A stretch of DNA of 64,000 bases from Wenjunlia vitaminophila DSM 41686 (lineage in GTDB: Bacteria > Actinomycetota > Actinomycetes > Streptomycetales > Streptomycetaceae): contig NZ_KB904656.1 of NCBI RefSeq assembly GCF_000380165.1, positions 1 through 64,000 on the forward strand, written 5' to 3'. Under the pieces are notes generated by a model that was given only the letters and a program-made list of their open reading frames with translations, was not told the DNA's origin and did no database searches. Both the position numbers and the translations under genes were made by a program. Shown one piece after another: positions 34,754-43,943 of this stretch. Numbering within the stretch: position 1 is the stretch's first letter; each line of letters opens with the position of its first letter.

Positions 34754-35542
34754 TCAGCCCACCGCGGTGGTCAGGGACAGGCTGCCCAGGGTGTCGAAGT
34801 CAACGGTGATCGTGCGGCCCGGCTCGGCGAGGACCGCGTCGGTGAGACCGCCGGTCAGCACGGTCCACCCCGCCTCGATCGCCAGGCCGCGCCGGGCCAG
34901 GTCGTTGGCGGCCAGCGCCAGGGCCGCCGCCGGGTGACCCAGGACCGCCGTGCCGGTGGCCTGGTCGACGGGGTCGCCGTCGATGCCCAGCCGGCACCCC
35001 TCGGCGGCCAGGTCCAGGCCGTGGGGCGGTACGGCGGTCGAGGAGACCACGAACCGGCAGGAGGAGGCGTTGTCCGCCACCACGTCCCCCAGCGCGAAGC
35101 TGAAGTCCCGGTAGCGACTGTCGATCACCTCGAACCCGGCGTGCACGGAGGCGACCGCGGCCAGCGCCCGCTCCGGCGTCACGTCCGGGCCGGCCAGACG
35201 CTCGCCCATGGTGAAGGCGATCTCCGGCTCCACCCGGGGGTGGATGGTCTCGGCGAGCGGGACGGGCGCCCCTTCGGGCAGCACCATGGCGTCCGTGAGC
35301 CAGCCGGTCAACGGCGAGTCCACACCCATCCGTCGCTGCTTGGCCCGCGAGGTGAGGCCGAGTTTGACCCCGACCACCCGCTCGCCCGCGTCCACCTTGC
35401 GCGCCAGCAGCGCGTCCTGCACCCGGTACGCCGTCCCGAGGTCCAGCGCCGGCCACTGGTCGGTGATCCGACCGCCGTCCTGACGTTCCCGCTCCCTGCG
35501 GAGCAGTTCGTCAACGGCCGTGTCGATCGTCCACTCAGCCAT
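34754..35542 (-). CDS. 4-oxalocrotonate decarboxylase (DmpH/XylI/PraD type)
   Basis: A 262-residue member of the hydratase/decarboxylase family. Compared with the two branches as I recall them, it has the decarboxylase signature: VVGVKLGLTSRAKQRRMGV, DSRYRDFSFALGDVVADNASSCRFV, VLGHPAAALALAANDLARRG and TGGLTDAV. It would convert 4-oxalocrotonate to 2-hydroxypenta-2,4-dienoate with magnesium bound by the Glu residues of VEPEI. A GGAAGG site precedes the ATG. It has its own AT-rich promoter region upstream and is separated from the aldolase gene by 317 nt. Confidence 0.87.
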   Translation of the reverse strand: MAEWTIDTAVDELLRRERERQDGGRITDQWPALDLGTAYRVQDALLARKVDAGERVVGVKLGLTSRAKQRRMGVDSPLTGWLTDAMVLPEGAPVPLAETIHPRVEPEIAFTMGERLAGPDVTPERALAAVASVHAGFEVIDSRYRDFSFALGDVVADNASSCRFVVSSTAVPPHGLDLAAEGCRLGIDGDPVDQATGTAVLGHPAAALALAANDLARRGLAIEAGWTVLTGGLTDAVLAEPGRTITVDFDTLGSLSLTTAVG

Positions 35543-35859
35543 GCGGTTCTTTCCTTCCGGCTTGCTGCGGCGACTGGCCGCGTCGATGGGTCCACCGGCC
35601 CCCTGAACGGCGGGACCCCGAGGTCGGCGTGGTCCGGGGCTCACTGACGAGCCGGGGACCTCACCCTCGTAAGGCCGGAAGGGGACGGATTGACGCGGCC
35701 GGAGCCGCCGCCTGCGACGACGTGAACACCCGCGCCTCCAGGTCGAACGGTGCGCCAGTCGTTGCAGTATGGAACATGAAAATAGTGCAATCAATAGATT
35801 GATAGCGATGAGTTTGGCGAACCCCGCGCCGCCCACCGGCGAGGGCGCGCCGCGGAGGT
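35543..35859. promoter_or_regulatory. Regulatory gap between aldolase and decarboxylase genes
   Basis: 317 nt without a gene. An AT-rich patch (35760-35815) stands out sharply from the GC-rich surroundings and holds the promoter described next. The rest (35543-35759) would be a leader of about 220 nt for the decarboxylase transcript; I see no clear riboswitch structure. Confidence 0.5.
35761..35803 (-). promoter_or_regulatory. Sigma-70-type promoter with overlapping palindromes
   Basis: On the minus strand TTGATT and CATACT are spaced by 17 nt, a good housekeeping promoter for the decarboxylase gene. ATCAATAGATTGAT (35790-35803) is a perfect 6-bp inverted repeat over the -35. GTTGCAGTATGGAAC (35761-35775) is an IclR-like imperfect palindrome over the -10. 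Both are candidate operators. Confidence 0.5.
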
Positions 35860-36939
35860 TCACTGCCCGGGGGCGTCCGCGGTCCCGACGGTCGCCGCCG
35901 CGACACGGGACCGGTCTCCCTGTTCCACCAGGTCCAGCGCGACGTCCATGATCATGTCTTCCTGGCCGCCGACCATGCCGCGCCGCCCCACCTCGACCAG
36001 GATGCTGCGGGTGTCCAGTCCCACCTGGCGGGCGGCGGCCTCGGCGTGGCGCAGGAAGCTGGAGTAGACCCCGGCGTAGCCCAGCGTCAGCGTCTCCCGG
36101 TCCACCCTGACCTCGCGGTCCTGCAGGGGGCGCACCAGGTCGTCGGCGGCGTCCATCAGCGGGAACAGGTCGCAGCCGTGCTGCCAGCCCATCAGGTCGG
36201 CCACGGCGATGAACGCCTCCAGCGGGCAGTTGCCCGCCCCCGCCCCCTGACCGGCGAGTGAGGCGTCCACCCGGGTGACCCCGTTCTCCACGGCCACCAC
36301 GGTGTTGGCCACACCGAGCGCCAGGTTGTGGTGCGCGTGGATGCCGAGTTCCGTGGAGGGTGCCAGGACGTCGCGGTAGGCCCGCAGGCGGTCGCGCACC
36401 CCGTCCATGGTCAGGCGGCCCCCGGAGTCGGTGACGTACACGCAGGTGGCCCCGTACGACTCCATCAGCTTGGCCTGCCGGGCGAGTTCCTCCGGGGCGG
36501 CCATGTGCGACATCATCAGGAACCCCGCGACGTCCATGCCCAGGTCCCGTGCCGCGGCGATGTGCTGGGCGGCGATGTCGGCCTCGGTGCAGTGGGTGGC
36601 CACCCGGACCGAGCGGATGCCCAGGGAGTGCGCCCGCCTCAGGTCGTGCAGGGTACCGATGCCGGGCAGCAGCAGCGTGGTCGGGACCGCCCGGCGGGTG
36701 ACGTCCGCGACGGCCTCGATCCACTCCCAGTCGGTGTGGGCGCCCACGCCGTAGGTGATGCTGGACCCGGCCAGGCCGTCGCCGTGGGCGATCTCGATAG
36801 CGGACACCCCGGCCGCGTCGAGCGCGGCGGCGATGGCCCGGGCCTGGTCCACGGTGTAACGGTGTCTGACGGCGTGCATGCCGTCCCGCAGCGTCACGTC
36901 CTGGACGTACAGCGCGGGAGCGTTGCTTGACCCGGTCAT
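35860..36939 (-). CDS. 4-hydroxy-2-oxovalerate aldolase (DmpG type)
   Basis: A 359-residue TIM-barrel aldolase. The N-terminal [13 protein letters not shown] holds the Arg-Asp pair and the catalytic His. The metal site GIHAHHN lies in the middle, and [20 protein letters not shown] and the helical C-terminal dimerisation region follow. It splits 4-hydroxy-2-oxovalerate into pyruvate and acetaldehyde. Its start overlaps the acetaldehyde dehydrogenase stop by 4 nt, fitting the known channelling complex of the two enzymes. Confidence 0.94.
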   Translation of the reverse strand: MTGSSNAPALYVQDVTLRDGMHAVRHRYTVDQARAIAAALDAAGVSAIEIAHGDGLAGSSITYGVGAHTDWEWIEAVADVTRRAVPTTLLLPGIGTLHDLRRAHSLGIRSVRVATHCTEADIAAQHIAAARDLGMDVAGFLMMSHMAAPEELARQAKLMESYGATCVYVTDSGGRLTMDGVRDRLRAYRDVLAPSTELGIHAHHNLALGVANTVVAVENGVTRVDASLAGQGAGAGNCPLEAFIAVADLMGWQHGCDLFPLMDAADDLVRPLQDREVRVDRETLTLGYAGVYSSFLRHAEAAARQVGLDTRSILVEVGRRGMVGGQEDMIMDVALDLVEQGDRSRVAAATVGTADAPGQ

Positions 36940-37904
36940 CGGACGGCCACCTTCCCGGAGCGGTGCGCGGCGATGCGCTCGGCGGTGCGCAGCGCGGCCG
37001 AGGTCATGATGTCGAGGTTCCCCGCGTAGCTGGGGAGGTAGTGGGCGGCGCCGGCGACCTCGAGGAACACGGACACCTTCAGGGCGGGACCGCCCGTGGC
37101 GCCGGCAGGTAGCAGCCGCCGCAGCGGATCGTCGTCAGGAACCGGGGTGAACTGCACCCGTTGTTTGAGGCGGTAACCGGGGACGTAGCCGGAGACGTGG
37201 TCCACCATGGCCTCGACCGAGGCGCGCACGGCCTCCCGGTCGCAGTCGGAGACCAGGCAGTAGACGGTGTCACGCATGATCAACGGAGGTTCCGCGGGGT
37301 TGAGCACGATGATGGCCTTGCCCCGCGCGGCGCCGCCGACCCGTTCCAGCGCGGACGCGGTGGTCTCCGTGAACTCGTCGATGTTGGCGCGGGTACCGGG
37401 GCCGGCCGAGCGGGAGGCGATGGACGCCACGATCTCCGCGTAGTGCACCGGCGTGACGGCTGAGACCGCGGCGACCACCGGGATGGTGGCCTGACCGCCG
37501 CAGGTCACCATGTTCACGTTCGGGGCGTCCAGGTGCGCGTCGCCGTTGACCGGGGGCACCACGTAGGGGCCCAACGCGGCCGGGGTGAGGTCGACGAGGA
37601 CCCGTCCCCGCGGGCGCAGCACCTCCTCGTGGCGCTGGTGGGCGCCGGCGGAGGTGGCGTCGAAGACGATCTCCACCTCGGCGAACTCGTCCATCGCGAC
37701 CAGGCCGTCCACACCGGCGTGGGTCGTGGCGATCCCCAGGCGGCGGGCCCTGGCCAGCCCGTCGGAGTCCGGGTCGATCCCGGCCATCGCGACGACCCGG
37801 AGGCCCTCCGAGAGCCGCAGCACCTTGATCATGAGGTCGGTGCCGATGTTGCCCGAGCCGATGACCGCGACCGCGGTCCGTCCGCTGGGTCCTGTGGCGT
37901 TCAT
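36936..37904 (-). CDS. Acetaldehyde dehydrogenase, acylating (DmpF type)
   Basis: A 322-residue enzyme with the NAD-binding GSGNIG (16-21), catalytic Cys135 in [12 protein letters not shown] and the dimerisation region [17 protein letters not shown]. It turns acetaldehyde and CoA into acetyl-CoA, the last step of the meta pathway. It overlaps the hydratase gene upstream and the aldolase gene downstream by 4 nt each. Confidence 0.94.
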   Translation of the reverse strand: MNATGPSGRTAVAVIGSGNIGTDLMIKVLRLSEGLRVVAMAGIDPDSDGLARARRLGIATTHAGVDGLVAMDEFAEVEIVFDATSAGAHQRHEEVLRPRGRVLVDLTPAALGPYVVPPVNGDAHLDAPNVNMVTCGGQATIPVVAAVSAVTPVHYAEIVASIASRSAGPGTRANIDEFTETTASALERVGGAARGKAIIVLNPAEPPLIMRDTVYCLVSDCDREAVRASVEAMVDHVSGYVPGYRLKQRVQFTPVPDDDPLRRLLPAGATGGPALKVSVFLEVAGAAHYLPSYAGNLDIMTSAALRTAERIAAHRSGKVAVR

Positions 37905-38734
37905 CGCCGGCCTCCCTGGTCCTGGTCGTCGGTGGCGTGCGGGGCGAAGCCGACCCGCACGGAGCCGAGCCCGTCGATGTGGGCCTCGAACGCGTCCCCG
38001 GGTGAGGCCGCGGCCATCGGCCCCAGCGCGCCGGTCAGCACGACGTCCCCGGCGCGCAGCGGGTCCCCCACGGCGGCCAGGGTGGAGGCCAGCCAGACGG
38101 CCGCGTTCAGCGGACTGCCCAGGCAGTCCCGGCCGGACCCCCGCGAGACCAGGTCGCCGTTCCGGTCCAGGGTCATCCGGACGTCGCGCAGGTCGATCGA
38201 GGTGAGGGGCACGGGTGTGCCGCCGAGGACGAACAGGCCCGACGAGGCGTTGTCGGCCACCGTGTCCACCAGGCTGATGTCCCAGTCGGCGATCCGGCTG
38301 TCAACGACCTCCAGTGCGGGCAGCGCGAACTCCACCGCCCTGAGCACGTCCGCCGCGGTGGTCCCCCGGTGCGGCAGGTCCGCCCCCAGGACCAGGGCGA
38401 CCTCGGCCTCGACCTTCGGCTGGAGGAGCCGTCCGCCGGGGACCACCCCGCCGTCGAGCACGGCCATGTCGGAGAGCAGGGCCCCGTAGTCGGGCTGGTC
38501 CACCCCGAGCTGCCGCTGCACGGCCGGAGAGGTCAGGCCGATCTTGCGGCCCACCACCCGGTGCCCCCGGGCCACCCGCCGCTGGACGTTGACCCGTTGC
38601 ACGGCGTAGGCCGCCGCGACGTCCGCGGGCGCGAACCGGTCACGGACAGGGGAGCAGGGAACGCCGGTCTCGGCTGCCCGGGCGAGGGCCTCGGCCGCCG
38701 CCCGGACCGGGTCGGTCGGTTCCGTGGCGGTCAT
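37901..38734 (-). CDS. 2-hydroxypenta-2,4-dienoate (vinylpyruvate) hydratase (DmpE/MhpD type)
   Basis: A 277-residue member of the hydratase branch: [79 protein letters not shown] and TGALGPM. These match DmpE-like sequences rather than the decarboxylase paralogue at 34754. It adds water to the dienoate to give 4-hydroxy-2-oxovalerate. It is the first gene of the operon and diverges from the IclR gene. The ribosome-binding site is weak. Confidence 0.9.
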   Translation of the reverse strand: MTATEPTDPVRAAAEALARAAETGVPCSPVRDRFAPADVAAAYAVQRVNVQRRVARGHRVVGRKIGLTSPAVQRQLGVDQPDYGALLSDMAVLDGGVVPGGRLLQPKVEAEVALVLGADLPHRGTTAADVLRAVEFALPALEVVDSRIADWDISLVDTVADNASSGLFVLGGTPVPLTSIDLRDVRMTLDRNGDLVSRGSGRDCLGSPLNAAVWLASTLAAVGDPLRAGDVVLTGALGPMAAASPGDAFEAHIDGLGSVRVGFAPHATDDQDQGGRR

Positions 38735-38889
38735 GGGGACCGCCGGTGGGTCGGGAGGGGGCGGATGCGGGACGTGGACACGCGGGACCTCCGGGAGCTG
38801 GGTGTGGGGGTGGGCGCGTCCGACCGGTGGGAGCGCGCCGGGTCCTTCGGGTATAGACGCCGCGCTGCGCCTGGGCCAAACTTCGTTCC
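38735..38889. promoter_or_regulatory. Divergent promoter region, hydratase operon and IclR gene
   Basis: 155 nt between divergent genes. A TATAGA at 38852-38857 is a plausible -10 for the IclR gene, placing its transcript start about 25 nt before the ATG. The region must also hold the promoter of the hydratase-dehydrogenase-aldolase operon. Confidence 0.5.
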
Positions 38890-38901
38890 ATGACACGGAA
38901 C
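38885..38901. promoter_or_regulatory. Palindrome GTTCC-N7-GGAAC over IclR start codon
   Basis: A perfect 5-bp inverted repeat brackets the ATG at 38890. It may be an autoregulatory IclR operator; the decarboxylase promoter carries a related GTTGC-N5-GGAAC. Confidence 0.4.
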
Positions 38902-39639
38902 AGCTCCACCGGCAACATGCTAGACAAATCGGTATCACTGCTGGAGTGTTTCCGTGATCCCGGCCAGTCGTACCGCCTAGCGGACCTCACCGCGCACACC
39001 GGGCTGTCCAAGACCACGGTGCACCGGCTGGCCGCCGACCTGGTGCGGCTCGGACTGCTCGACCGGCACGGGGACACCTACCAGCTCGGCGGGAAGCTCT
39101 TCGAACTCGGCATGCTGGTGCCGCGGCGCCTGGACCTGCGGGAGACGGCCCTGCCGTTCCTCCAGGACCTGTTCGAAGCCACCAGGGAGACCGTCCACCT
39201 GGGAATCAGGGAGGGCCACGAGGTGGTGTACGTGGAGCGGATACACGGCCACGACGCACTGGTCCTGCCCTCCCGCGTCGGCGGCCGTCTGCCGCTGAGC
39301 TGCACCGGGGTGGGCAAGGCGCTGTTGGCGTTCGCCGGCCAGGACCTCGTCGAAGGGGTGCTCGCCGCCCCGCTCCCGCGGCTGACCCCGTACTCGCTGA
39401 CCGACCCCGCCCGGCTGCGCACCGCCGTCGAACAGGCCCAGGTCGCCGGCCTCGCCTACGAGGAACAGGAGGCGGTCCTCGGCGTGAGCTGCATCGCGGC
39501 GCCCGTGTTCGCCGGGGGTGCGGCGGTGGCCGCGCTGTCCGTCGCCGTCCCCGTCAGCCGCTACCAGCCGGGGCGCCTCGCCCCGGCCGTGCGCACCGCG
39601 GCGCTCGGTCTGTCCCGGGCCCTGCGCGGGGCGGCCTGA
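38890..39639 (+). CDS. IclR-family transcriptional regulator of aromatic catabolism
   Basis: A 249-residue protein. The winged helix-turn-helix lies at residues about 10-65 ([47 protein letters not shown]). The IclR effector domain follows ([48 protein letters not shown]). IclR relatives such as PcaU, PobR and MhpR control aromatic pathways in response to the substrate. It diverges from the hydratase operon and most likely controls it and itself. Confidence 0.92.
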   Translation: MTRNSSTGNMLDKSVSLLECFRDPGQSYRLADLTAHTGLSKTTVHRLAADLVRLGLLDRHGDTYQLGGKLFELGMLVPRRLDLRETALPFLQDLFEATRETVHLGIREGHEVVYVERIHGHDALVLPSRVGGRLPLSCTGVGKALLAFAGQDLVEGVLAAPLPRLTPYSLTDPARLRTAVEQAQVAGLAYEEQEAVLGVSCIAAPVFAGGAAVAALSVAVPVSRYQPGRLAPAVRTAALGLSRALRGAA

Positions 39640-39660
39640 CGCCGGGGAGGGGTTCCGGCC

Positions 39661-39679
39661 GGTGGCGCCGGGCGCCACC
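39661..39679 (+). terminator. Hairpin after IclR gene
   Basis: GGTGGCGC / GCGCCACC with a CGG loop, a perfect 8-bp stem 21 nt after the stop codon. Confidence 0.55.
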
Positions 39680-39856
39680 TCGAGGCCGTCCGCGGACGGG
39701 GGTAAGGACCGTGGATGTCGGCCGAACCCGACAAACCCTGCCTACTCGCCTTTACACCTCGGCTGGGGCTGACGAACGATCGGGTGGACGCTACCGGCTG
39801 CACCCACCGTGAACTCCAGCGATGACCCGTGGCCGCCTACCGCAAGGGAACCGGGA

Positions 39857-40222
39857 ATGAGCCGCTTCGAGCCTATCTGGGACAGTTTCTGGACCGATCT
39901 CCACGAATCCCCGGGGGCATCGCCCTGGGACGTGGACCCGAACTACGTTGCGCACGCTCACCTGGATCTGTTCGGCAGTGTCCTCGATCCGTCCCTGCCC
40001 GTCATCGACGTCGGCTGTGGGGACGGCGCGCAGACCGCCGCGCTCGCCCGTCACTTCGACCGGGTCATCGGTGTGGACGTCATGGCGGACGCCGTTCCGA
40101 GCTGGGACCGCACAGCGATGATGTTCCACGTCTCGAACCGGACGAGGTCGGCCGTCAAGCGCGGGGACGACGCGGCCCCGGTGCCGGGCATGGGGGGAAC
40201 CGATGCTCGACGTGTTCGGTGA
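39857..40222 (+). pseudogene. Truncated class I methyltransferase
   Basis: ATG 39857 with an AAGGGA site opens a 121-codon frame. The first ~85 residues are a normal methyltransferase N-terminus (FEPIWDSFWTDLHESPGASPWDVDPNYVAHAHLDLF) with motif I VIDVGCGDGAQTAAL and the acidic IGVDV. After this the sequence changes to unrelated residues and stops at 40222, overlapping the P450 start. The remaining two-thirds of the domain (motifs II-VI) are missing, so the gene is probably inactive. The break lies near 40090-40110. Confidence 0.65.
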
Positions 40223-41445
40223 CTTCAGCTCGCACGACCCGGCAGCGGCTCTCGCCGAGGCAGCCGGGGGCTGCCCCTTCCAGTGGGAACCGGGGACGCG
40301 CGCCCTCTACGCGTTCCGTGGCGCGCGACGTCAGGCAGGTGCTGGCCAGCGACCACTTCTGGAGCGAACGCGCGGCTGACCGCAGGAACGGGGCACTCAC
40401 CGAGGAGGACCGGGAACGACGTGAGGCACTCAGGGACTTCTACGCCCACTGGCCGGTCTTCTCCGACGGAGACCGTCACCGGCGCCTCCGACGCGCCGCG
40501 ATACGACTGCTCCGTGACGTGGTCACGCCGGGGCTCCCCAGCTCCTGTGAACGACTCGTCGCTCATCGGCTCAACCAGTCCCGGGCGGGCACGTTCGACG
40601 GGATGGAGAGGGTCGCACGTCCGCTGGCACGTGAGGCCGTCGTGGCCCTCACGGGCCGAGCCGGCGCCGACCGGCTGATCGAGCTCGGCGGCGTCGTCAT
40701 GAACGAACTGGCCACGCCCCGGATCGAGATGGCGCGGATCGACGCCGCACTCGAGGTGATTGACGCGTTGCGCGACTGGCTGCGCACCGCGCCGGCCGGG
40801 CCCCCCTCGGCGTTCGTCGCCGGACTCGCCGAGCTGTGGGAGGACGACACGCTCGGACCCGACGTCGCGACGGCCCTGCTCACCCAGATCGTCACCGGTG
40901 CCTACGAGCCGACCGTGACGGCCCTGTGCCTCGTGGGGGAGCGGGTGACCGGCGGCGTGCTCGCGGAGTCGCCCCGCCAGACGGTGCTGGAGGAAGTGGT
41001 TCGCCTGGCGACCCCGTTCCGGTTCGCGAGCCGCTACGCCCGTCGCCCGGTGACGGTCGGCCCGCACCGGCTCGACGTCGGCGACGGGATCGTCCTGTGT
41101 CTCGGCACGGCCAACTTCGACCCCGACCACTACCCGGAACCACTGGAGCTGCGGCGGCGGGGCAGGACACCCCGTTCCTTCAGCTTCGGCGCCGGGGAGC
41201 ACTACTGCCCCGGTGCTCCGCTCGCCCAGGCGATCACGGGTGTCCTCCTCGACTCACTCACCAGGCTCGGCGTCCACCTCTCCGTCGAGCGGGTGGAGCG
41301 CGAGCCGGAGCTCTCCATGTTGCGGTACCGCCGGCTCGACGGCCGCCTGGTGCACCGCGACGTTCCCGCACCGCGAGTGCCGCACCGTGACGTCCGCCCC
41401 GGGACAGCCTTTCGCTGCCCGCTGACCACCTCCCTGGGAGCCGCT
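40203..41445 (+). pseudogene. Cytochrome P450, frameshifted and without its own stop
   Basis: ATG 40203 has an excellent GGGGGGA site and reads about 38 residues (MLDVFGDFSSHDPAAALAEAAGGCPFQWEP...ALYAFR). The frame must then shift by +1 near 40311-40326 to continue as a P450. The shifted frame holds a helix I segment (GAYEPTVTAL), ExxR (EEVVR) and the haem loop FSFGAGEHYCPG, with its Cys ligand. Without the shift, translation stops soon after. The P450 frame has no stop and runs in frame into the nucleoside hydrolase. All core motifs are intact, so the damage may be recent or a sequencing error. Confidence 0.7.
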
Positions 41446-42390
41446 GTGACCGTGCTGGTAATCGACACCGATCCCGGGCTCGACGACGCCCACGCGCTGG
41501 CCATGGCGCTGACGCCCTCCCCCACGCGCCCCCGGCTCCCGGTCGCCGCGGTCTGCACGGTCGCGGGCAACGTGGACATCGACACCGTCACCGCCAACGC
41601 CCGCTGGCTGCTCGGTGCGTACGGCGGGGCGGCGGCCGAGACCCCCGTGCACCGGGGCGCGGCCGGACCGATCGCCGGGCCGACCGTGCGCGCCGCCGAC
41701 ATCCACGGCGCCGACGGGCTCGGCGACCTGCCCCGCTGGGCCGTGCCCGACGTACCCGAACGCGCGGCACCGGCGGCCCTCACACTGATCGACGCCGCCC
41801 GTCGGCACCCGGGTGGGACCACGGTCGTCGCGCTCGGGCCCCTCACCAACGTCGCCCTTGCCGTCCGACTGGAGCCGCGCCTGCCCGAGCTGCTTGACCG
41901 GGTGGTCGTGATGGGCGGCGCCATCCACGGTCGCGGCAACCTCACCCTCAACGCGGAGTTCAACTTCGGCGCCGACCCGGCGGCGGCCGATCTGGTCCTG
42001 GCGAGCTTCCCCCGGCTCACCCTCGTCTCCTGGGAGACGACGCTCGCCCACTGCTTCACCCCGGCCGAGTTCGCGGGGTTCTTCGCGGGCGACGGCCGGG
42101 CCGCCGGCGTGCTGCGGCGCATCGTCGAGAACCGCTTCGCCACCGATCCCGGCTACGCGGGCCGCCCCGCCTACCTGCGCGCCGACCCGTTGGCCATGGC
42201 CGTCGCCCTCGACCCGGGCGTCGTCACCGGGGCCGAGCACCACCGGGTCTGCGTCGGCTACGGTCCCGGCGGCCTCGCCCACGGCCTGACCGCCGTCGAC
42301 TGGTGCGACACCCGGACCGACCGGCCCCCTGTCGAGATCGTCCTGGAGGTCGACCGGGACCGTCTGCTCGAGCTCCTCACGATCCACTGA
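41446..42390 (+). CDS. Inosine/uridine-preferring nucleoside hydrolase family protein
   Basis: From GTG 41446, with a GGGAG site, 314 residues. The calcium-binding motif DTDPGLDD (about residues 6-13) is intact, and so are VAAVCTVAGN, ALGPLTNVAL and the VVMGGAIHGRGNLTLNAEFNFGADPAAA segment with Asn and Asp ligands. It would cleave the N-glycosidic bond of a ribonucleoside. The frame is open upstream through the whole P450 gene, so a fusion product is formally possible, but a well-placed site favours independent translation. Confidence 0.87.
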   Translation: MTVLVIDTDPGLDDAHALAMALTPSPTRPRLPVAAVCTVAGNVDIDTVTANARWLLGAYGGAAAETPVHRGAAGPIAGPTVRAADIHGADGLGDLPRWAVPDVPERAAPAALTLIDAARRHPGGTTVVALGPLTNVALAVRLEPRLPELLDRVVVMGGAIHGRGNLTLNAEFNFGADPAAADLVLASFPRLTLVSWETTLAHCFTPAEFAGFFAGDGRAAGVLRRIVENRFATDPGYAGRPAYLRADPLAMAVALDPGVVTGAEHHRVCVGYGPGGLAHGLTAVDWCDTRTDRPPVEIVLEVDRDRLLELLTIH

Positions 42391-42462
42391 CGCGGTCCAC
42401 GGCCGTCCCCCTGCCGCGCTGACGGCGCCTGACGCCCGGCGCTGGGGGAACCCTGGGGTCGG

Positions 42463-42498
42463 CGTGCCCCGACCGGCGGGATGCCTGGTCGGGGCACG
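42463..42498. terminator. Bidirectional terminator between convergent genes
   Basis: A perfect 12-bp stem CGTGCCCCGACC / GGTCGGGGCACG with a 12-nt loop between the nucleoside hydrolase and fucosidase stop codons. Confidence 0.7.
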
Positions 42499-42539
42499 GC
42501 CATCGGGATGGGGCAGGTGGTGAACGGTGCCCCCGGCGG

Positions 42540-43943
42540 TCAGGAGGCGGCGCCGACCTCCTTGAGGCGCTCGACGTAGTTCTGTGGAATGCGTCCGGAC
42601 TTGTCCGGGCCGACGTTGAGCAGGAACAGCGCGTTGCCGGCGGTGGCCTTGGCCAGGTTGTCGGTGATGTCGGCGGTCGAGCGGGGCTCACCCGTCGAGG
42701 TGGTGTTGAACCAGGTTCTGTTGGTGTCCATGGTGTCGCTGGCGTCGATCGGCCGGGCGTTGGTGGCCGGCGGCATGCCCTCGACGGGGACTTCGTAGAT
42801 GATGACGTCCGTGGTGAGCAGAGTGCCGCGGTGGTCGTTGTTGGCGACCACGGTGTTCGGGGAGATCCTGCGGATCATGTCCCGGACCGGCTGGTAGGGG
42901 ATCTGTGAGTAGGGGACGTGCCAGCCCCAGCCGTCGAACCAGAGGTAGTCGATCTGGCCGTACTCGGTGAGGAGTTCGCGGAGCTGGTTCTGGACGACCT
43001 TCGTGCTGTCGCCGTTGTGCCGGTCCCAGATCGAGAAGTACAGGCCCACCTTGAGGCCCTCGGCGCGCATGGCGTCGACGTACTCGCGGATGACGTCGCC
43101 GTTTCCGTCCTTGTAAGGGCTCGCCGCCACGTCGTGGTCGGACAGCTCGCTGTCCCAGAGCGCGAACCCGTCGTGGTGCTTGGCGGTGAGCACGCCGAAA
43201 GTCATCCCGGCGTCCTTCATGGAACGCGCCCACTGCCGTGGACTGAGCGCGTCCGGGTTGAAGAGCGCCGGTGAGGCAGTCGGTTCCGCCCACTGCTTGT
43301 TCACATATGTCGACATGTTGTAGTGCAGGAACATCCCGAACCGGTTGTCCTGCACCCACTGCTGCGCGCGGGCCGACGGCGAGATCACCTCGTCGCCGAA
43401 CGCTTCGACCTCCGCGAGCGACAGGTAGTCGGTGCCTTCGAGCTGGATGCGGAGGTAGCGGGCGGACCGGTCGAAGGCCACCTCGACGGACGGGCCGGAG
43501 AGCGCGGCCACGCGGGTCGCCGTGACCCCGCGCCGCGTGCGCGCCTCCTCGAGGCTGCGAGCGGTGATGGGGGTGTCGGAGGCGATCACCCAGAAGTTGG
43601 ACAGCCGGTCCACGCAGCAGTCCGTGCGGTTCCAGACGACCACCTTGTCGAGCCTCTTGGACGCCCCCAGGTCTGTCTGCCAGTAGGGCTCGGCTTCCTG
43701 GGAGGTATGGGTGACGGAGCCGCCGGTGAAGTCCCCGTAGCGGTTGCCGTCGGCGGCCCGGGCTGCGGCGCCGTTGTAGTCGGTGCTGCTCTGGGTCGAT
43801 GACGCGCCGAACACCAGGTTGCGGAGTTCGCTGCCCGGGGGTACCTCACTCGCGGCCGGTGCCGCGCCGGCGTGGGTCACGCCGCCCGCCAGCAGGCCCA
43901 GTGCCGCGATGACCACCGACAGGCGCGTTCTCATGGAACGCAT
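42540..43943 (-). CDS. Secreted alpha-L-fucosidase (GH29) with N-terminal F5/8-type C domain
   Basis: From ATG 43943 (GGGAGGC site) 467 residues. A signal peptide ends near AGA-AP (about residue 28). A discoidin-like carbohydrate-binding domain follows (about 45-185; YWQTDLGASKRLDKVVVWNRTDCC...YLRIQLEGTDYLSLAEVEAFG). The GH29 domain (about 190-467) has the HHDGFALWDS motif and nucleophile candidate Asp337 in WFDGWG. It would release L-fucose from glycans outside the cell. The domain order, binding module first, is the reverse of many fucosidases. It diverges from the fucose import operon across shared operator-like sites. Confidence 0.9.
   Translation of the reverse strand: MRSMRTRLSVVIAALGLLAGGVTHAGAAPAASEVPPGSELRNLVFGASSTQSSTDYNGAAARAADGNRYGDFTGGSVTHTSQEAEPYWQTDLGASKRLDKVVVWNRTDCCVDRLSNFWVIASDTPITARSLEEARTRRGVTATRVAALSGPSVEVAFDRSARYLRIQLEGTDYLSLAEVEAFGDEVISPSARAQQWVQDNRFGMFLHYNMSTYVNKQWAEPTASPALFNPDALSPRQWARSMKDAGMTFGVLTAKHHDGFALWDSELSDHDVAASPYKDGNGDVIREYVDAMRAEGLKVGLYFSIWDRHNGDSTKVVQNQLRELLTEYGQIDYLWFDGWGWHVPYSQIPYQPVRDMIRRISPNTVVANNDHRGTLLTTDVIIYEVPVEGMPPATNARPIDASDTMDTNRTWFNTTSTGEPRSTADITDNLAKATAGNALFLLNVGPDKSGRIPQNYVERLKEVGAAS

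Noticed and set aside
39829-42390. A single 853-codon gene joining P450 and nucleoside hydrolase
   Set aside because: Its first ~160 codons are non-coding frame over the methyltransferase remnant, and the P450 N-terminus lies in another frame. Kept only as a possible read-through fusion.
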